From Dipteronia dyeriana (Eukaryota > Streptophyta > Magnoliopsida > Sapindales > Sapindaceae), in contig CM065302.1 of NCBI GenBank assembly GCA_032871835.1, positions 2,975,094 through 3,039,093 on the forward strand: DNA of 64,000 bases. The letters run 5' to 3'. The notes beneath the pieces were generated by a model. That model was not told where the DNA came from and ran no database searches. It was given only the letters and a program-made list of their open reading frames with translations. Positions within the stretch are counted from its first letter, which is position 1. Each line of letters begins with the position of its first letter. Below, in pieces: positions 32,224-44,676 of this stretch. A program made the position numbers and the translations under genes.

Positions 32224-33768
32224 CTAGCTAATCCATTCCCAAAATAACATCAAAATCACATATATCAAGATGAATCGAATCAAATCAACACGTAGCTCAT
32301 GCTTACCGACTATGACCTTACTGTTTCTATATATATTCTCAGCCAATAAAGATTCACTAGTAGGTGTAACCACTACCATACTAGAATCTAGTGGTCTTAA
32401 TTCTACATCCGCATACACCATAAAAGATCGAGATACAAAGGAATTAGTAGATCCAGGATCAATGAGAACATGAGCATCGTGGTAAAAAATGGTTAACATA
32501 CCTGTAACGACATCTGGAGTGGTCTCGGCATCTTGCTGAGTCATAGCAAAAACTCTTGCTTGAGTACGAGGTCTACCCGACTGACCTCTCTGTTGGTTAC
32601 CTCCAACCCCTACTGCACTAGCTTGGGTTTTCTCTGTAGTTGTAGATCCTCTTACTCGGGATCCCCTTTGTCTTTGAATCTGACCAGCGCCACTTTGCAT
32701 TGGTTGAAAACCTATTTTTCTTTCTTCATTGCCTCCTTGAACTAACTCGGGGCAATCTCTTTTTAGATGTTCAGTCTGTCCACATTGATAACAACCTGAT
32801 CTCCCCAAATAACACTCACCATCATGGTGCTTTCCACATGTCGGACATAGATGACGCCTACCTCTACCCATACTAACACTCTGTTGACAACTACCTGTTG
32901 GTTGGACTGAGGCTTGGCTAGAACCAGGTTCACGATTCAGTTGATAATTACTAGTCTGACCTAAAAAACTGCCTATTGCCTTAGGCATTTTACTATAAGA
33001 GCCCCATGCTGACCAGTTACTACGCTTTTGCTTCTGTTGTTCAAATCTGTAAGAGTCATTAAGGCCTCTCTCAACTCTCAATGCAGCTTCAAACAACTTA
33101 CCAAACTCAACATGTCAAAAAGTAGTCACTATAGTCTTAATTTCCGATCGAAGTCCATCTTCAAATTTTCTACACTTATTTTCTTCATCCACGACTACAT
33201 ATGGAGCAACCCTCGAAAGTTTTGTAAATTTCTTCTCATACTCTTCTATTGTCATAGATCCCTGCACTAGTTTGAAAAATTCAGCTCTTTTCAAATCTTG
33301 ATAGAAACGAGGATAATAACGATTATTAAACTGCTTCATAAAATCCTCCCAAGTAATTCCTTCAGGAGTTCTTCGTTGAACCGAGGCCCACCAATCATAT
33401 GCTTTTTCCTTTAGTAAAAACGTAGCAAAAGAGACCTTCTAATCATCTGTGCACCTCATAACTTCAAATACACGTTCTAGTTCATTCAACCAAGAACTAG
33501 CACTATCTGGATCTCCAGTTCCATCAAAATTTGTAGCTCCTAACTTAAGTGCACGCTCAATAGAATTATCTGGCACTCGCGTTTGGTGCTAAACCATGAC
33601 ACTCAATAGTTCTGCAATTCTATCCATTGGTTCCTCCCTAGGTTCCGGCACATGAGGTTGAGCTATAGGTGGTTGAGGGTGTGATTTTATCTCGTTTTCT
33701 TCTTGGTTACCACTCCTCTCTCCTAGGTCAGCTACCGGTCTCGTGTGTGGGCGGCCAACTCGACGCAT
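32224..33768 (-). pseudogene. Chromovirus gag and protease
   Basis: The gag ATG is at 33768 (MRRVGRPHTRPVADLGERSG). Stops at about 33590, 33437 and 33116 interrupt the capsid. The retrotransposon gag core (AYDWWASVQRRTPEG; FVQ-like repeats; VRVERGL-type end) is recognisable. The nucleocapsid has a CCHC knuckle, CYQCGQTEHLKRDCP (near 32790). The protease active site is LIDPGSTNSFVS (about 32440-32475), the usual D-x-G form of this clade. A frameshift near 32270 precedes a stop at about 32230. Gag forms the cytoplasmic particle; protease would process Gag-Pol. Confidence 0.8.
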
Positions 33769-33841
33769 GATGCTGTTACAAAATCAAAGTTATGCTTAAA
33801 TGCAAACAATTATTCTGTGGTCCGAGGAATTATAAAACCCT

Positions 33842-33854
33842 GGCTCTGATACCA
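33842..33854 (-). other. Chromovirus primer-binding site (tRNA-Met)
   Basis: TGGTATCAGAGCC on the minus strand, three bases inside the 5' LTR end. Confidence 0.95.
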
Positions 33855-33857
33855 AGT

Positions 33858-35436
33858 TGACAGGACCCACCCCGACTCCTCTCTTGAGTACGAGGGAGAC
33901 CTTGTGGGCTGAACTTTTACTAGCATGATAAAAGAAATTTCGACTAAAATTTCCATAGAAAATACTTCATTTTAAACAAAAAAGAGAGAGAATATAATGA
34001 AAATATTGGAGAGTACAAAGGTACATAATTGCAATCTTTACACATTTTCGTTCATTACAAAAAGTTGTCAAAAAATGACCGATCGGACCAAAAACCGATC
34101 ACTTTAAAAAAAACTAACCAGTCCATCCCGACTAGAAAACCGAATAGGCCGAGTAAGAAACCCGACCACGACCGAGTAGGCCAAATAGCCCCAGTAGGCC
34201 GAGTGGGTCGAGTAGGCTGAATGGGCCGAGTAGAAATCCGACCACGTTCAGACTATGCCTACCATCCAGACCATGCTTACCATCCCGACCATGCCGACCT
34301 CACATCTCTAAATATGTACATGAAAATTAAAAATGCATGACTTTTATGCTTCATGATGTCATCGAGTGGCTCACCTCAAAACTTCTGAGTCCGTACAACC
34401 GAGCAGCTACCTGGATAAATATTTTTAAAGTGAAAGGATGAGCGCTAACGCCCAGTGAGTGAATAAAAACTTTTAAAAATATTTCTAAACAACTTTTCAA
34501 TATGCATCCAGTAATACATAGTAAAAATAATATATCTACTTTCATTCTTAATAAATTGAATGCATCTCTTTTCTTTTCAAGAATAAGATAATTTATAAGA
34601 TATTAATATGTACCAAATTAGTACCCAGGGATATCGTCAATACGTAAGTCAAATTTCTTCGTGCAAACGCAGAGTCGGGAATAACTTCTGGTCATACACG
34701 TGCAAAGCGACTTATCTAACATACACATGTGTAGAACGGCCCCAAAAGCCAACAATAATCATAACTGGGGAAGGGTACAGACCTGGTGCTTTTATAAAAA
34801 TCATAATCTCTTATTGATAATTCATAAAAATAATATAACTGATTCTGAATGCTAATATAAACATAAAACATACTTTCAGTTCTCTGTATCATCACCATCA
34901 ATCATAAAAAGAAATAGAAAACTTAATCGATTTGCAGCAATTAATCTTAAAGCATAAAATTGGAAACTTTTGAGTTAAAAACAAAACTGAAAACTTAATT
35001 TACTCACAACTTAGATGTCAAGCTTAATTCGTACCAAGTATGCTAGGTTCCCCTACTTTGTCTTCTTTCCCTAACAATCAAATAAAATCCAATTAGAAGC
35101 TGGAAATCAGAGAAGAATCAACTGAAATATACAGTATCATGAAAGACTCCACTGACTTCTCTTCCTTTTTCTTCCTTCTCTTCCTTTTTCATCCTTCTCT
35201 TTCCTTTCTTCCGTTCGATTCTATTGCTTTCTAGCTCTCATAATGTTTATCCTCATATATATACTTATGGAAAGACACAGTTGAAGTTGTGAGCCAGTTA
35301 ACTAAGCTCACAGATGTCTGTCAACTATACAGACCATCAATGCTTACTCACCTAATGGCTTTTCCTTTTCACGTCTATCCAATTTTTTTTTTCAAATTGG
35401 GCCTTTCAATTGGGCCTGGATGACATGGACCTTACA
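33858..35436 (-). repeat. Chromovirus 5' LTR (1579 bp)
   Basis: Partner of 27519-29123. It ends two bases from the primer-binding site. Length differs from the 3' LTR by 26 bp, mostly one lost 18-bp unit and small indels. Confidence 0.95.
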
Positions 35437-35441
35437 GGTGT
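35437..35441. repeat. Target-site duplication GGTGT (right)
   Basis: Identical to 27514-27518. Confidence 0.95.
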
Positions 35442-36081
35442 GGAACCTCATTTTTGATACACTAATCAATAAGTTGAATTTCAAACTTGATTTGGCAATT
35501 ACCCTAGGTTAATAGGTAACCGTAGGTCCGTAGCTGTTTCGACACGTGGCAGCTGAGGTTAAAAGATAAGTTTATTAACCAAACTCCTCCAGTTCCTTCA
35601 CTATCGTTTTTTTTCTTGAGTCAAGAAATTTCTCCTCAATCTCCATCAAAATTAGTCCACATTTTCTTACGATCGATCGAAGGAATCCAATTAAAATCTA
35701 TAAAAAGTTAAGAATTCTTCTCTTGCTTTTGTTTCCTTTCTACTTTTGTTTTATAACTTATTTTTATTTGTTTATAGGAAACTAAGTGATGTAATCTTTT
35801 AGGAATTTGCCTAGAAAAAACTTTTTGTTGTTGTTGTTCTTCGTGTTCTTTGTGAAAACTCATTTGATTTTCTTGGTTAAATTTATGTAGGCGATGTTTT
35901 GTAAGGTTTAGTAGATTTGAGATCTTGTCGTGTCGTCGTAGGATTCTAGATTTGATTTTGACTCATATTTTCTAAGATTTTTTATTGACCTCAACCTAAA
36001 GAAATCCTTAGGATTTGATTTGGGGATTTTACCTCTTTGCTTGATTTTTGCATTTTTGTATTTGTCAGCTTTTACAAGCAT
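35442..36081 (+). other. Leader of the second antisense gene
   Basis: Continuation of the pre-insertion sequence: a CACGTGGCAG box at 35553, a pyrimidine-rich leader, and a possible GT..AG intron before the first ATG at 36082. There are no ORFs of note. Confidence 0.35.
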
Positions 36082-37208
36082 TATGTCGAGTGAGAGCAGA
36101 AACTCAGACCCGGTTTTTACCTGTAACCCTAGCAATTCGAGAGATGTGATCGTGAAGAGTGTTGAGTTCGACACCACAGATGTCGAACGATGAGTCACCA
36201 TAGCTGACCCATTAGATGTCGTACACCCAGGTAGATTAGGCTTAGTGGAGATTCGGGCTGTATAAGTCATCATGCATCCGAACGAGTTTTCGGAGAACGT
36301 AGAGGTTCCAAAAGTCATCCTTCTCGGGTAGACTGTTAGGCATTTTAGCTGGTGAGAACCCAAAGAGCGTATTTACAGATGACTACATGGATCGTCTAAG
36401 AATAACGTATGATATCCCTGACTTTATCGATCTACGTGCTATGAAGAAGCATGAATGAGTAGACTGGGGCATTCCAGGGTGGACGTGCTTTTATGACTAA
36501 GTTCTTCGACTAGGATTTTGATTCCCTGTTCCATCCTTTGCTCGTAGGCTTTTAATGTTCTACAGCATTGCTTTTAGTCAGATAATGCCTAACAGTTAGA
36601 GAATTCTCTCAAGTCTACCGTTTTTCGCGAGTAGAGGGAATTAAAATTTAGGTTAGGCTTACTTCTACACAACTATTTCTTGAAGCAACATACTTATGAG
36701 AGGGTCGATTCATGCGCTGTTTGAGACCAGCATGAGACACCTCATCTTTGACCTCACAACCAATTATATGAAGTGGAAGGATAACTTCTTTTATGCGAAG
36801 GGTCTTTTGATAGATGGCCCTTTTGGGAAGAAGAAGTATAGTTATCCTGGTTTGTGGACACGAGCTAGTGAGTGCTAACTTCTAGTGTCGTGTTCCTATT
36901 TTATGTTTTCCTTAGCATCGATAAACATGTTTGTCCTTGTAGATTTAGTGAGCGAGAAGAGTAAGATAGAGTGTCCAGACGTTGTCGAGTGTACTAACAA
37001 TGTGTTGTAGGAACCCATATTTATGTTGCATAACAGAATCGGGGTTTTAAAATTTTTATGCAGCTTATAAAATATATAAGAATGTATAAGGAGAATTAGA
37101 TCATACCCTTGAAGACATACTCATTCGTTTCTTTAAGCTTTTTTTCCGATTTCGAACCACCAAGTCTTCTCTTCTTTTTAGGTTAGGTTGTCTTTTTTGT
37201 TTCATGAT

Positions 37209-37320
37209 ATCGTGTGTGTATATATATGTATATATATATATATACATATACACATATATATATATATACATATAAATATGTATATATATGTATACATATA
37301 TATATATACATATAAATATG

Positions 37321-37378
<58 letters not shown>
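37209..37378. repeat. (TA)n/(TACATA)n microsatellite
   Basis: About 170 bases of TA with interspersed TACATA units. It produces artefactual Tyr/Ile ORFs on both strands. Confidence 0.9.
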
Positions 37379-37380
<2 letters not shown>

Positions 37381-37460
37381 AATGATACTAAGGTTTCAAT
37401 AACCCAGTTAAGATAGGATTTCAAATCCTATTATGACTTGAACTTGTGTTTTATAGGATT

Positions 37461-38032
37461 TGTTGATGGTGATTTTCAGATTATGTAAAATTAATCACAC
37501 GACTAACAAATTAACACAAACTGACAATCAAATTTTATAGTGAGAAGAGAAATCAAGCATGCAAAACACAATTTTACACGAAAAACTCGGGAAGGGAAAA
37601 AACCATGGTTGCCGAAGACGGTGAGAAAAGATCTTCACTATGAATGTCTTGATTACACATTCAATCTCTCTTGCACTGTTGTATGCTTTTTCTGTATTAA
37701 CCTCTACAATGGTTTTTTTTTAAGATCTATTTATACTTGTATAGAACCCTAATTCTTGGTGTACAAGTAAGAAAAGTTACTGAGGTTTAATGAAATTCTG
37801 ACTTGTCGCATTCGTTGTGTCGTTCTTTCCTGTCTTGTGTGCTCCTTGTATTAGACTTCTTGCCCAATCTGGATTCTCATACTTTTAAGGAAGTTTGCTT
37901 CCTTATCAAAGTATGCTTCTAGACATATTTTTTGAATAAGACTGCTCTCCGTGTATCTAAGTTGTAGTTGTACTAAACTCAACATTGTCCACGTGTCACT
38001 CTACTGACCATCTGATCGAATTGTCCACCTGT
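37461..38032 (-). repeat. Second Tat-like LTR, minus orientation
   Basis: It shares with 1179-2033 the left end (TGTTGATG), the 'GAAAAACTCGGGAAGGGAAA' neighbourhood of the ACGTGG motif (here degraded), a minus-strand TATA (AGTATAAATAGATC, about 37725-37737) and a right end with GACAGGTGGACA. The right boundary could be 38004 or 38032. Confidence 0.5.
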
Positions 38033-39329
38033 CACTCAGTTGACCATCTACCGGATTTGACCAAACTTCATTTACCCCCGACCGGTTACTTAATCCCGAC
38101 AAGAGGTCTTGACTCGACCATTTTGCTATCCCGACCGGTTCATCTTTATTTGGTCAATTTAGTTACCTTAGTTGAGTTGTTTCCACCCAACCATCTTAGT
38201 AACCCTGACCAGATATCATGAAGTTATTTTTGACCAATTCAAGTTGACTTTTAGTGACACATCATCTCAAATTTCCATGAATCCCGGCGACAATGCTAAT
38301 GTGTCATCTTTTCGGATTTTATTAATTATTAACCAAAATTTTGCTCTAGGTGAGGAATCTCTATCAACCGCTTCCTAGGTGGATTGCGGTCATGGTTGGT
38401 ACGTTCGGTACCGATTTCATGTACAAAAAATGGAGATGAGGGGAAGGAGATTGTAAAGTTGTACAAACACTTGCGTCGAGGTACTATTATATTGAAATAA
38501 CGATATTTCTATTACAATGGGGAATAACTCTCAATCTCTCTTATCTCTCAAACAAGCTGGAGGTGGCGAACTCGTATACGTCGATAAGTGGATACAACGA
38601 TCAATGACCATTGCTAGGGTTAATTCTGATTTCAGAACTAAGTGATAGTTCTTGAGGTTCTAGATGTCAATCGTTCGGTCCTTTTCTTCGTGTTGTTACC
38701 CCTATATTTATGCATGGTGTCATTAGGGTTTTTCCTTAGCATCCTAACCGAAGGTCACTAGATTGATCTCATTTCCTTATTAAGTGTGATTTTCTGTTTA
38801 ATGTAGTTGATTTTGGAAAATCGGCTTGTGGTGAATATCTTGGGGAAGATGTGTTTGTTTCCTCTTTGGACTCTTTCATTATGGTTGTGCATACGTGGAG
38901 TTTGTTACGATTTGGAGAATGATTCTGATTTCGTTTATCAGTGGCGGGATACCTTAAGGTATCGGCCTAGTGACGTGACGCGACGCTTGATGGTCCTAAT
39001 GGTGAGGTACCTCGAGGTACTAGTCTGCTGACAAGGTACCATTCTAAAGACATGGCAAGCGCGTTGGAGTTTTATGATCATCTTAGGAGTTTTGTGGGCA
39101 TCTTCCTTCCTGCTAGAGGGGTAAGGTATGTACAGCGACTTAGCATAGGAATATCGTCGATATATCTAGGTACCTATTGGATAGTTTAAGGGTGCTTAAG
39201 GGCTTTACCCTACTTCAACAATGATGTCGAGGTACCTCAGTTATGCGAGAACCGGTACTTTAAGGTAAATCGTAGTGTGTCATAACTACCTGGTGTAAGG
39301 AGACGTTTCCTACCATGTACCAGCTCAGT
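38033..39329. other. Unassigned nested DNA
   Basis: No intact ORF. A minus-strand TATA-like CATAAATATAGGGG near 38700 and a 'GAGGTACC'-rich part (38950-39260) suggest another retroelement fragment. I cannot assign it. Confidence 0.3.
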
Positions 39330-42159
39330 AAAAAAATTCTCTTTGACCCCTTGCCAAAAATGGCTATTAACACTAATAACATGATTCAATATAATCTTTA
39401 TTATTTTTATAATCCTTTTGTATTAGTCATGGTTCAAACCTTTAACCCCTATAAAATAATTAATTCAATTCATAATTCATAATTATTAATACAATTAAAT
39501 AATCATATTATTTAATATCATTAATAATTAATTTATTAATTAAATAATCACATTATGTAATCAATTGCTTGAATAAAATATGTGTCACTTTCGTAACGCA
39601 ATTAATTGGACATTCTAATTAATTAACAAAGACCCTTGTTTCCCTTAATTAATCGGGCTAACAAGGGGACCAAATGGACCCACTCTTAAGCTCCAATAAT
39701 CCTTAGAAATAAACAATTAAACTATTTAATTAATATTTCATGATTATTAATCTCAGAGTTATTCCACTAAAAACCTGAGGTTGTACTCTCGCAACTGTAG
39801 ATGTATTACACAAACCGACATTACAGTTCTCCATCGATATAGCTATTGCATACGGTATGATCGTCCACAAGTAGTTCATAATTAGAGCTATGTCATAAAG
39901 TCCGTTATACCCCTCTAATTATATATTTTCCATTAAGTACCATTGACTCCTATTGAACAATAAATCCTATGGAAGAAAGAGAACGGTCATATTGGTCAAG
40001 CCTCGAATCAACTCTTAAGGGAACTACTATCTACTTCTCGCAAGACGGAGTGGATTCTATTATTGTGTACAGATATTTCCAGCCACAAGCCAAAACACGA
40101 TTCCAACATACAAAGTTATTGACCAAGAATGCAACTCCGATATCACTCATGGTATATAAAAAATCACGATCTAACCTGAAGGAGTCGATAAGACACCCAG
40201 GATTAAGATCACCCATATATAACCATAATTTATCGATATATATGAATCTCATCATGTAACAGATCTTGGTGAGAGATTCATATAGATCGCGGCCAGTCCT
40301 ATATGATCACATTATATAAGGTGTCTCCATTCTCATATTACCATATGATTAGTCTAGGATAAGACCACCATACATTACTAAATGAACCACAACTGTAGAT
40401 TAACCACAAATAAAGTGCCTAGCTCTATTTGCTATATACGGATTCTTTTAGATTACTTATCTCAAACTGAATTTCTCTGTATAAGACACTTATTTACTCA
40501 GTCAGAGATTACATCCAGCAATCTGAGATGTTAAGTACACATGATATAAATGTATGAGACAGATTTATAGAATGAATAAACTACTTCTTTTTATTAATGT
40601 TTCACTCATATTTACAAATTACAAACTTTAGGGCATAAACCCCAACATGTGTTAGCGATACCAGCCAGTGAGAAAAATTGGAAGGTGTTGTTGCTGGAAG
40701 GTAATTATAGGCCCAATACTTTATGGCTCCATTCGACATGGAATGTGCTACGGACACCGTATCCTCTCGTAAAAGATCATGTGTCATATGTATGGTTTAG
40801 GAGGGGATTTGAATTTCTATGTGGTACGACATTTTTAACTCTTATATCTGACGTTGAACGTCGTTTCATAGACAAGTTAATGTCAAATGTGAACTTCAAT
40901 ATGCTTGATCTGACGAGGCATTGAAGATCCATAGGGAGGCAAGGCGAGCGGCTACGCTGGCTAAGAAGAAAGTGGTGGCTGAAGCCTCGAATGACAAGTC
41001 GATCGTGGCGGTTGACAAGTTAGCCTTCGAGTCTCCTCTATAGCTGAGTCCCCCCATGAGGGTAAAGAAGAGGAAGTTTGATGAAGCTGACCCCAAAGGG
41101 AAAGCGATTGAGGCCGCACCAAAGGAGCTTAACTAGACTTTGGTGTTGTTCCCATTAGAAGTGTCGGTTTTTAAAAAATCGAATACCTTTTTAAAGATGT
41201 CAGACAACCTTATATTCCCAGCTAATGAAGAATATCTCAAAGGAAAGAAGACGGAGGATGTTGTGGTCGCAGGTCTGCTTTCTACTTTTCAGGTGAGCTT
41301 TACTTTTTTATCTTTTTTGAAAAGTTTCAATTATACATGCTGAATGTTCATGACAAGATTTTTTGTTTTACAGTATCTATAGGTGCAGTTGCAGGTGAAG
41401 AAGAGGTTATTGGCTAATAAAGAGAGGTCTGCAAAGATTCAAAAGACCAACGACTTTATGAGGAGAGATTACGATTAGCTAAACATGCCCGAGAAAGAAA
41501 TAGTGGAAAAGCCTCAAAGGAATCTGATAGAGCTAATCTCTTGGATGAGGAACTAAAAAAGCTAAAGGAGATCCTTGTTTAGAGAGATCGACAATGTACA
41601 GGTTTGAAGGAAAAGCTCATGACCATTGTGATCGAAGCTATGTGCACTGCGAGGGTCAAGCTTTTCAAGCAATATTTGGCCATCTAGCATACAAAGTGGG
41701 ATCCTCAAGTGGAGATTGATGAATGGGAGGAGGCCAAATATCATAAAGCTGAAGGTTCCTCAATTGAAGAATACGATGTAAATATAGGAGCCGATGATGG
41801 AATCGACAAATTGGCTTCGAATGATGGCCAAAGCGTCGATGATGTGGCTGAGGGAAGCGCTCGTGTCGGGGTCCCGGGGATCTTCCTTCATAGCTTTAAT
41901 CAATTCTATTCATGAAGTTTTCATCATATATTTTTTTATTGTATATTTTTTTTGTCGAACATGAGTACTTGCTTATAATTTTCCTGTTTCGACTTTGCAT
42001 GTAATTAATTCTAGACATTTATTGAAGGTCAACTTGACCTTTTTAATTCCTATCGACTCTCAATCATGATTTTTTGTTTTGATTCTTGTATTGTTTTTAT
42101 CTCTTTTCATTTTGAACAAAGGCCAACTTGTATGTTAGCCCGTATGTGATTCGTCATCA

Positions 42160-42570
42160 TAAGATAGAGGTCAACAAGACCCACTGTTTGTGATTGATAT
42201 AATTAGGTCGATGGAGATCTTGAAATAAAGTAAAGGTCGACAAGACCTATTGTTCGATTGATATAATGAGGTCGATGGAGATCTTGAAATAAAGTAGAGG
42301 TTGACAAGGCCTGCCACTCGTAATTATGTAATTAGGTTGACGGAGACCTTGAAATAAAGTAGAGGTCGAAAAGGCCGGCTACTTGTAATTATATAATTAG
42401 GTCGATAGAGACCTTGAAATAAAGTAGAGGTCGACAAGGCCTACTACTTGTAATTATGTAATCAGGTTAACAGAGACCTTGAAATAAAGTAGATGTCGAA
42501 TAAGCCAACTACTTGTAGTTATGTAATTAGGTCGACAGAGACCTTAAAATAAGCTAAAGGTCCTGCTACT
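42160..42570. repeat. Tandem array, about 62-bp unit, 7 copies
   Basis: 'AGGTCGAC(A)AGGCC..ACTTG' followed by 'TAATTAGGTCGA..GAGACC' and 'TTGAAATAAAGTAGAGGTCG' recurs at intervals of about 60-65 bases. Like the 91-bp array at 5655 it lies just after an antisense Transposase_28-like gene relic. Confidence 0.85.
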
Positions 42571-43261
42571 TGTAATAACGTATTTTGAGGTCGATGGACG
42601 TTTGATTAGAAAAGTAATATGAACAATAGATACGAACAATAGACAGGCTTATCAAACGTATTAAACTTTATTGATAGTGCATGGGTCGTTCGATCAATTT
42701 GCTACAGTTTCATAGAATTTTGTCAAAAGTCATGAGGTAGACTCGACTGTTTTGACTGAAATGATTGTCGCATATCTGTGTTTTTTTTATTACATTCAGG
42801 GTTTGTCCCTAGTGTTATTCCCCAATCTTTAAGTGTGCTAAGTCGAATGTGGGAGTTTTAGTAGATCCTTGAATGCAGGATGTTTACTCGTCGATAAGAA
42901 CCCTTGAGCGCTGAGCTTGAATAGCGTCGTACTGATCCTTGTTATAAGCTGAAACTTATCGAGCTCTTACAATAACTCATTTTTATAATGTATTTAAACT
43001 ATCGATATTCAAAATCAATTTTCAAAATATAATGTATTTAAAATGTTTCTATAAATAAAGTCCCTGCATCTCTCAGGTTGGCGCATTAGTTTTTATAGTA
43101 ATTAAATTTATGAATAAAAAGTTATAATAAATTTGTTGAGTTCAATTATAAAATAAAAATGGATATGGGAGAAATTTAATTTGTGTGAAGAAGGAAAATA
43201 AGGTTAAAATGATAATATATACATACATATATATATATATATATGTATGTATGTATATATA
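42571..43261. other. Non-coding remainder after the array
   Basis: No ORF, no pol homology, no terminus seen; the element is truncated. A (TA)n run lies at about 43216-43260. Confidence 0.4.
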
Positions 43262-43436
43262 AGTGAATAGTAATGGAGATATGAGATTTTGATCCTCAAA
43301 TTTGGAGATGAAAATCTGATCTCCAAAATGGAGACCGGGTAGACCATAACTCCAATTTGTTGCCACTTTTATACCAAAATGGTGTAACTTTCACACCATT
43401 TCTTTTTTCCGTCTCCAACACACACCAAATGTTAAA
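43262..43436. repeat. Dispersed repeat copy c, left part
   Basis: Same blocks as copy b up to 'CACCAAATGTTAAA'. It resumes at 45161 after the Mutator-like insertion and continues to about 45400 (CTCAACAATTAACATCTCAC, TTAATTAACATAATATAATA). Confidence 0.75.
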
Positions 43437-44617
43437 GAGTGGTGCTATTGACACACCCATTACTAAACTATTTATACCTTACTTTTTAAATTATTTAGTA
43501 GTATTCTTTTTCCTTTATCAAATTACTTAAAGAGATATACAATTTTAATTAAAAAAAATCTTGTACAAAGTAAAACTAATAAAGCCATACTTTCCTTATC
43601 TCAAAACCCTAACGACATAGATTATTTCAAATATCTAAATGTTTACTATTTTGTTTATATTTTCTTTCAGATCTCAATATTATGTTTCTCATGTTTAGTA
43701 TTTATTGATTTTATTTTTTCACATGTTTGTTTTATTTTTCTTTTCAAATTCTAAATCCATGTTTGTAATTTTTTTTCTTTCGATTTTTTTTCTTTCAGGT
43801 CTTCCATGCATTCTATGATCTGTATCAATTATTTTGTCGATTTTATTCTGCACCTTTCAAAGTTAGTTTAAGGTAATTTTCCAAAAAGAAAAAAATAACG
43901 AAATCGCGCTAAAAATCACAACTAAGAAAACATAATCTTTAATGAAACGAAGCCACACCAAAACTCTAACTCAATCGCTCAAAAAAAATCATTAGACGAT
44001 CAATATCACTCACAATCTACCACCAATAATCTAATCAACTACAGAAAAAAAAAACCCGCATCTCATAAGGATGATTTTACCATGAAATAAGAAGAAAAAA
44101 AAGAAGTCTTGTGAATGGATGTGAGAAAACTGTATATAAAGATTAGAGATGAATTGTATTTTTTTTTTTTTTGAAAAAGATATGGAGTAAATATTAAGTT
44201 TGATAAATAGGTGCAGATATTGACACCCATAAAACTTATTAGTACAACAATTTTTATAAATACACCAATATCTAAAATTTAAAAAATAAATATTACTATA
44301 AACACCCATCCTAATGCCAATAGTACACTAACTGAAATAAATATATTCATTTAAATACATATTATTTATAAACACTCTTAAATTATTATTACACCAAAGT
44401 TATAAAAAAGAACCATATTATTTTTGGAATGATGATCCAATTTACTTTTGGAAATATCTCGAATGTAGGAGTCTTATAAAAGAGAATATGTAGAACCATA
44501 TATGGGGTCAAGAGATTTTCAATTTGAAATCCTCTTATTTATACAGCTATCTTTTAATTTTTTTTATTAATGTGTACATCTACCTTAAAAAAACTTATTA
44601 ATATCTACAACTATCGT

Positions 44618-44676
<59 letters not shown>

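Larger units (their letters stand above)
27519..35436 (-). mobile_element. Ty3/gypsy chromovirus, Tekay/Del type, complete but mutated (7.9 kb)
   Basis: Two long LTRs, a tRNA-Met primer site, gag with CCHC knuckle, protease, RT, RNase H, integrase and a C-terminal chromodomain-like segment all read on the minus strand in canonical order. The 5-bp target duplication is perfect. Long (about 1.6 kb) LTRs plus chromodomain suggest the Tekay/Del lineage. Breaks include stops in gag, a Gly in place of the second RT Asp, and loss of the first integrase Asp, so it is not autonomous. Confidence 0.9.
37006..40647 (-). mobile_element. Nested insertion bounded by copia (Angela/BARE-type) LTR ends
   Basis: TGTGT at 37001-37005 is repeated at 40648-40652. 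Between them the minus strand starts TGTTGGGGTTTATGCCCTAA (40647) and ends GGGTTCCTACA (37006), TG..CA termini like the long LTRs of the Angela/BARE lineage. No gag-pol is present. I read it as a solo LTR (about 39330-40647 plus 37006-37460) with another LTR-like fragment nested in it; the inner boundaries are uncertain. Confidence 0.65.
36082..41914 (+). pseudogene. Second Transposase_28-like antisense gene, interrupted by a 3.6-kb insertion
   Basis: Starts MSSESRNSDP. Across several stops the domain pattern is readable at about 36370-36610 (ITYDIPDFIDLRAMKKHE; VLRLGF.FPVPSFARRLLMF; FSQIMPNS.RIL), the same HPF/SQ-x-x-PNSWR-type layout as the gene at 2573. A segment MKWKDNFFYAKGLLIDGPFG (36768-36827) ends at a GT donor (about 36865) with acceptor near 36940. 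The frame then reads SKIECPDVVECTNNV and, skipping 37006-40652, continues LAIPASEKNWKVLLLEGNYR. A Lys/Glu/Ala-rich coiled-coil tail with an intron (about 41292-41372) and an acidic end to 41914 follow. Many stops make it dead. Function of the family is unknown. Confidence 0.6.

Noticed and set aside
37101..37424. Tyr/Ile-rich ORFs on both strands
   Set aside because: They are the translation of a TA/TACATA microsatellite.
40649..40924. Independent small gene starting at Met 40649
   Set aside because: The Met is created by the insertion junction; the codons belong to the interrupted antisense gene starting at 36082.
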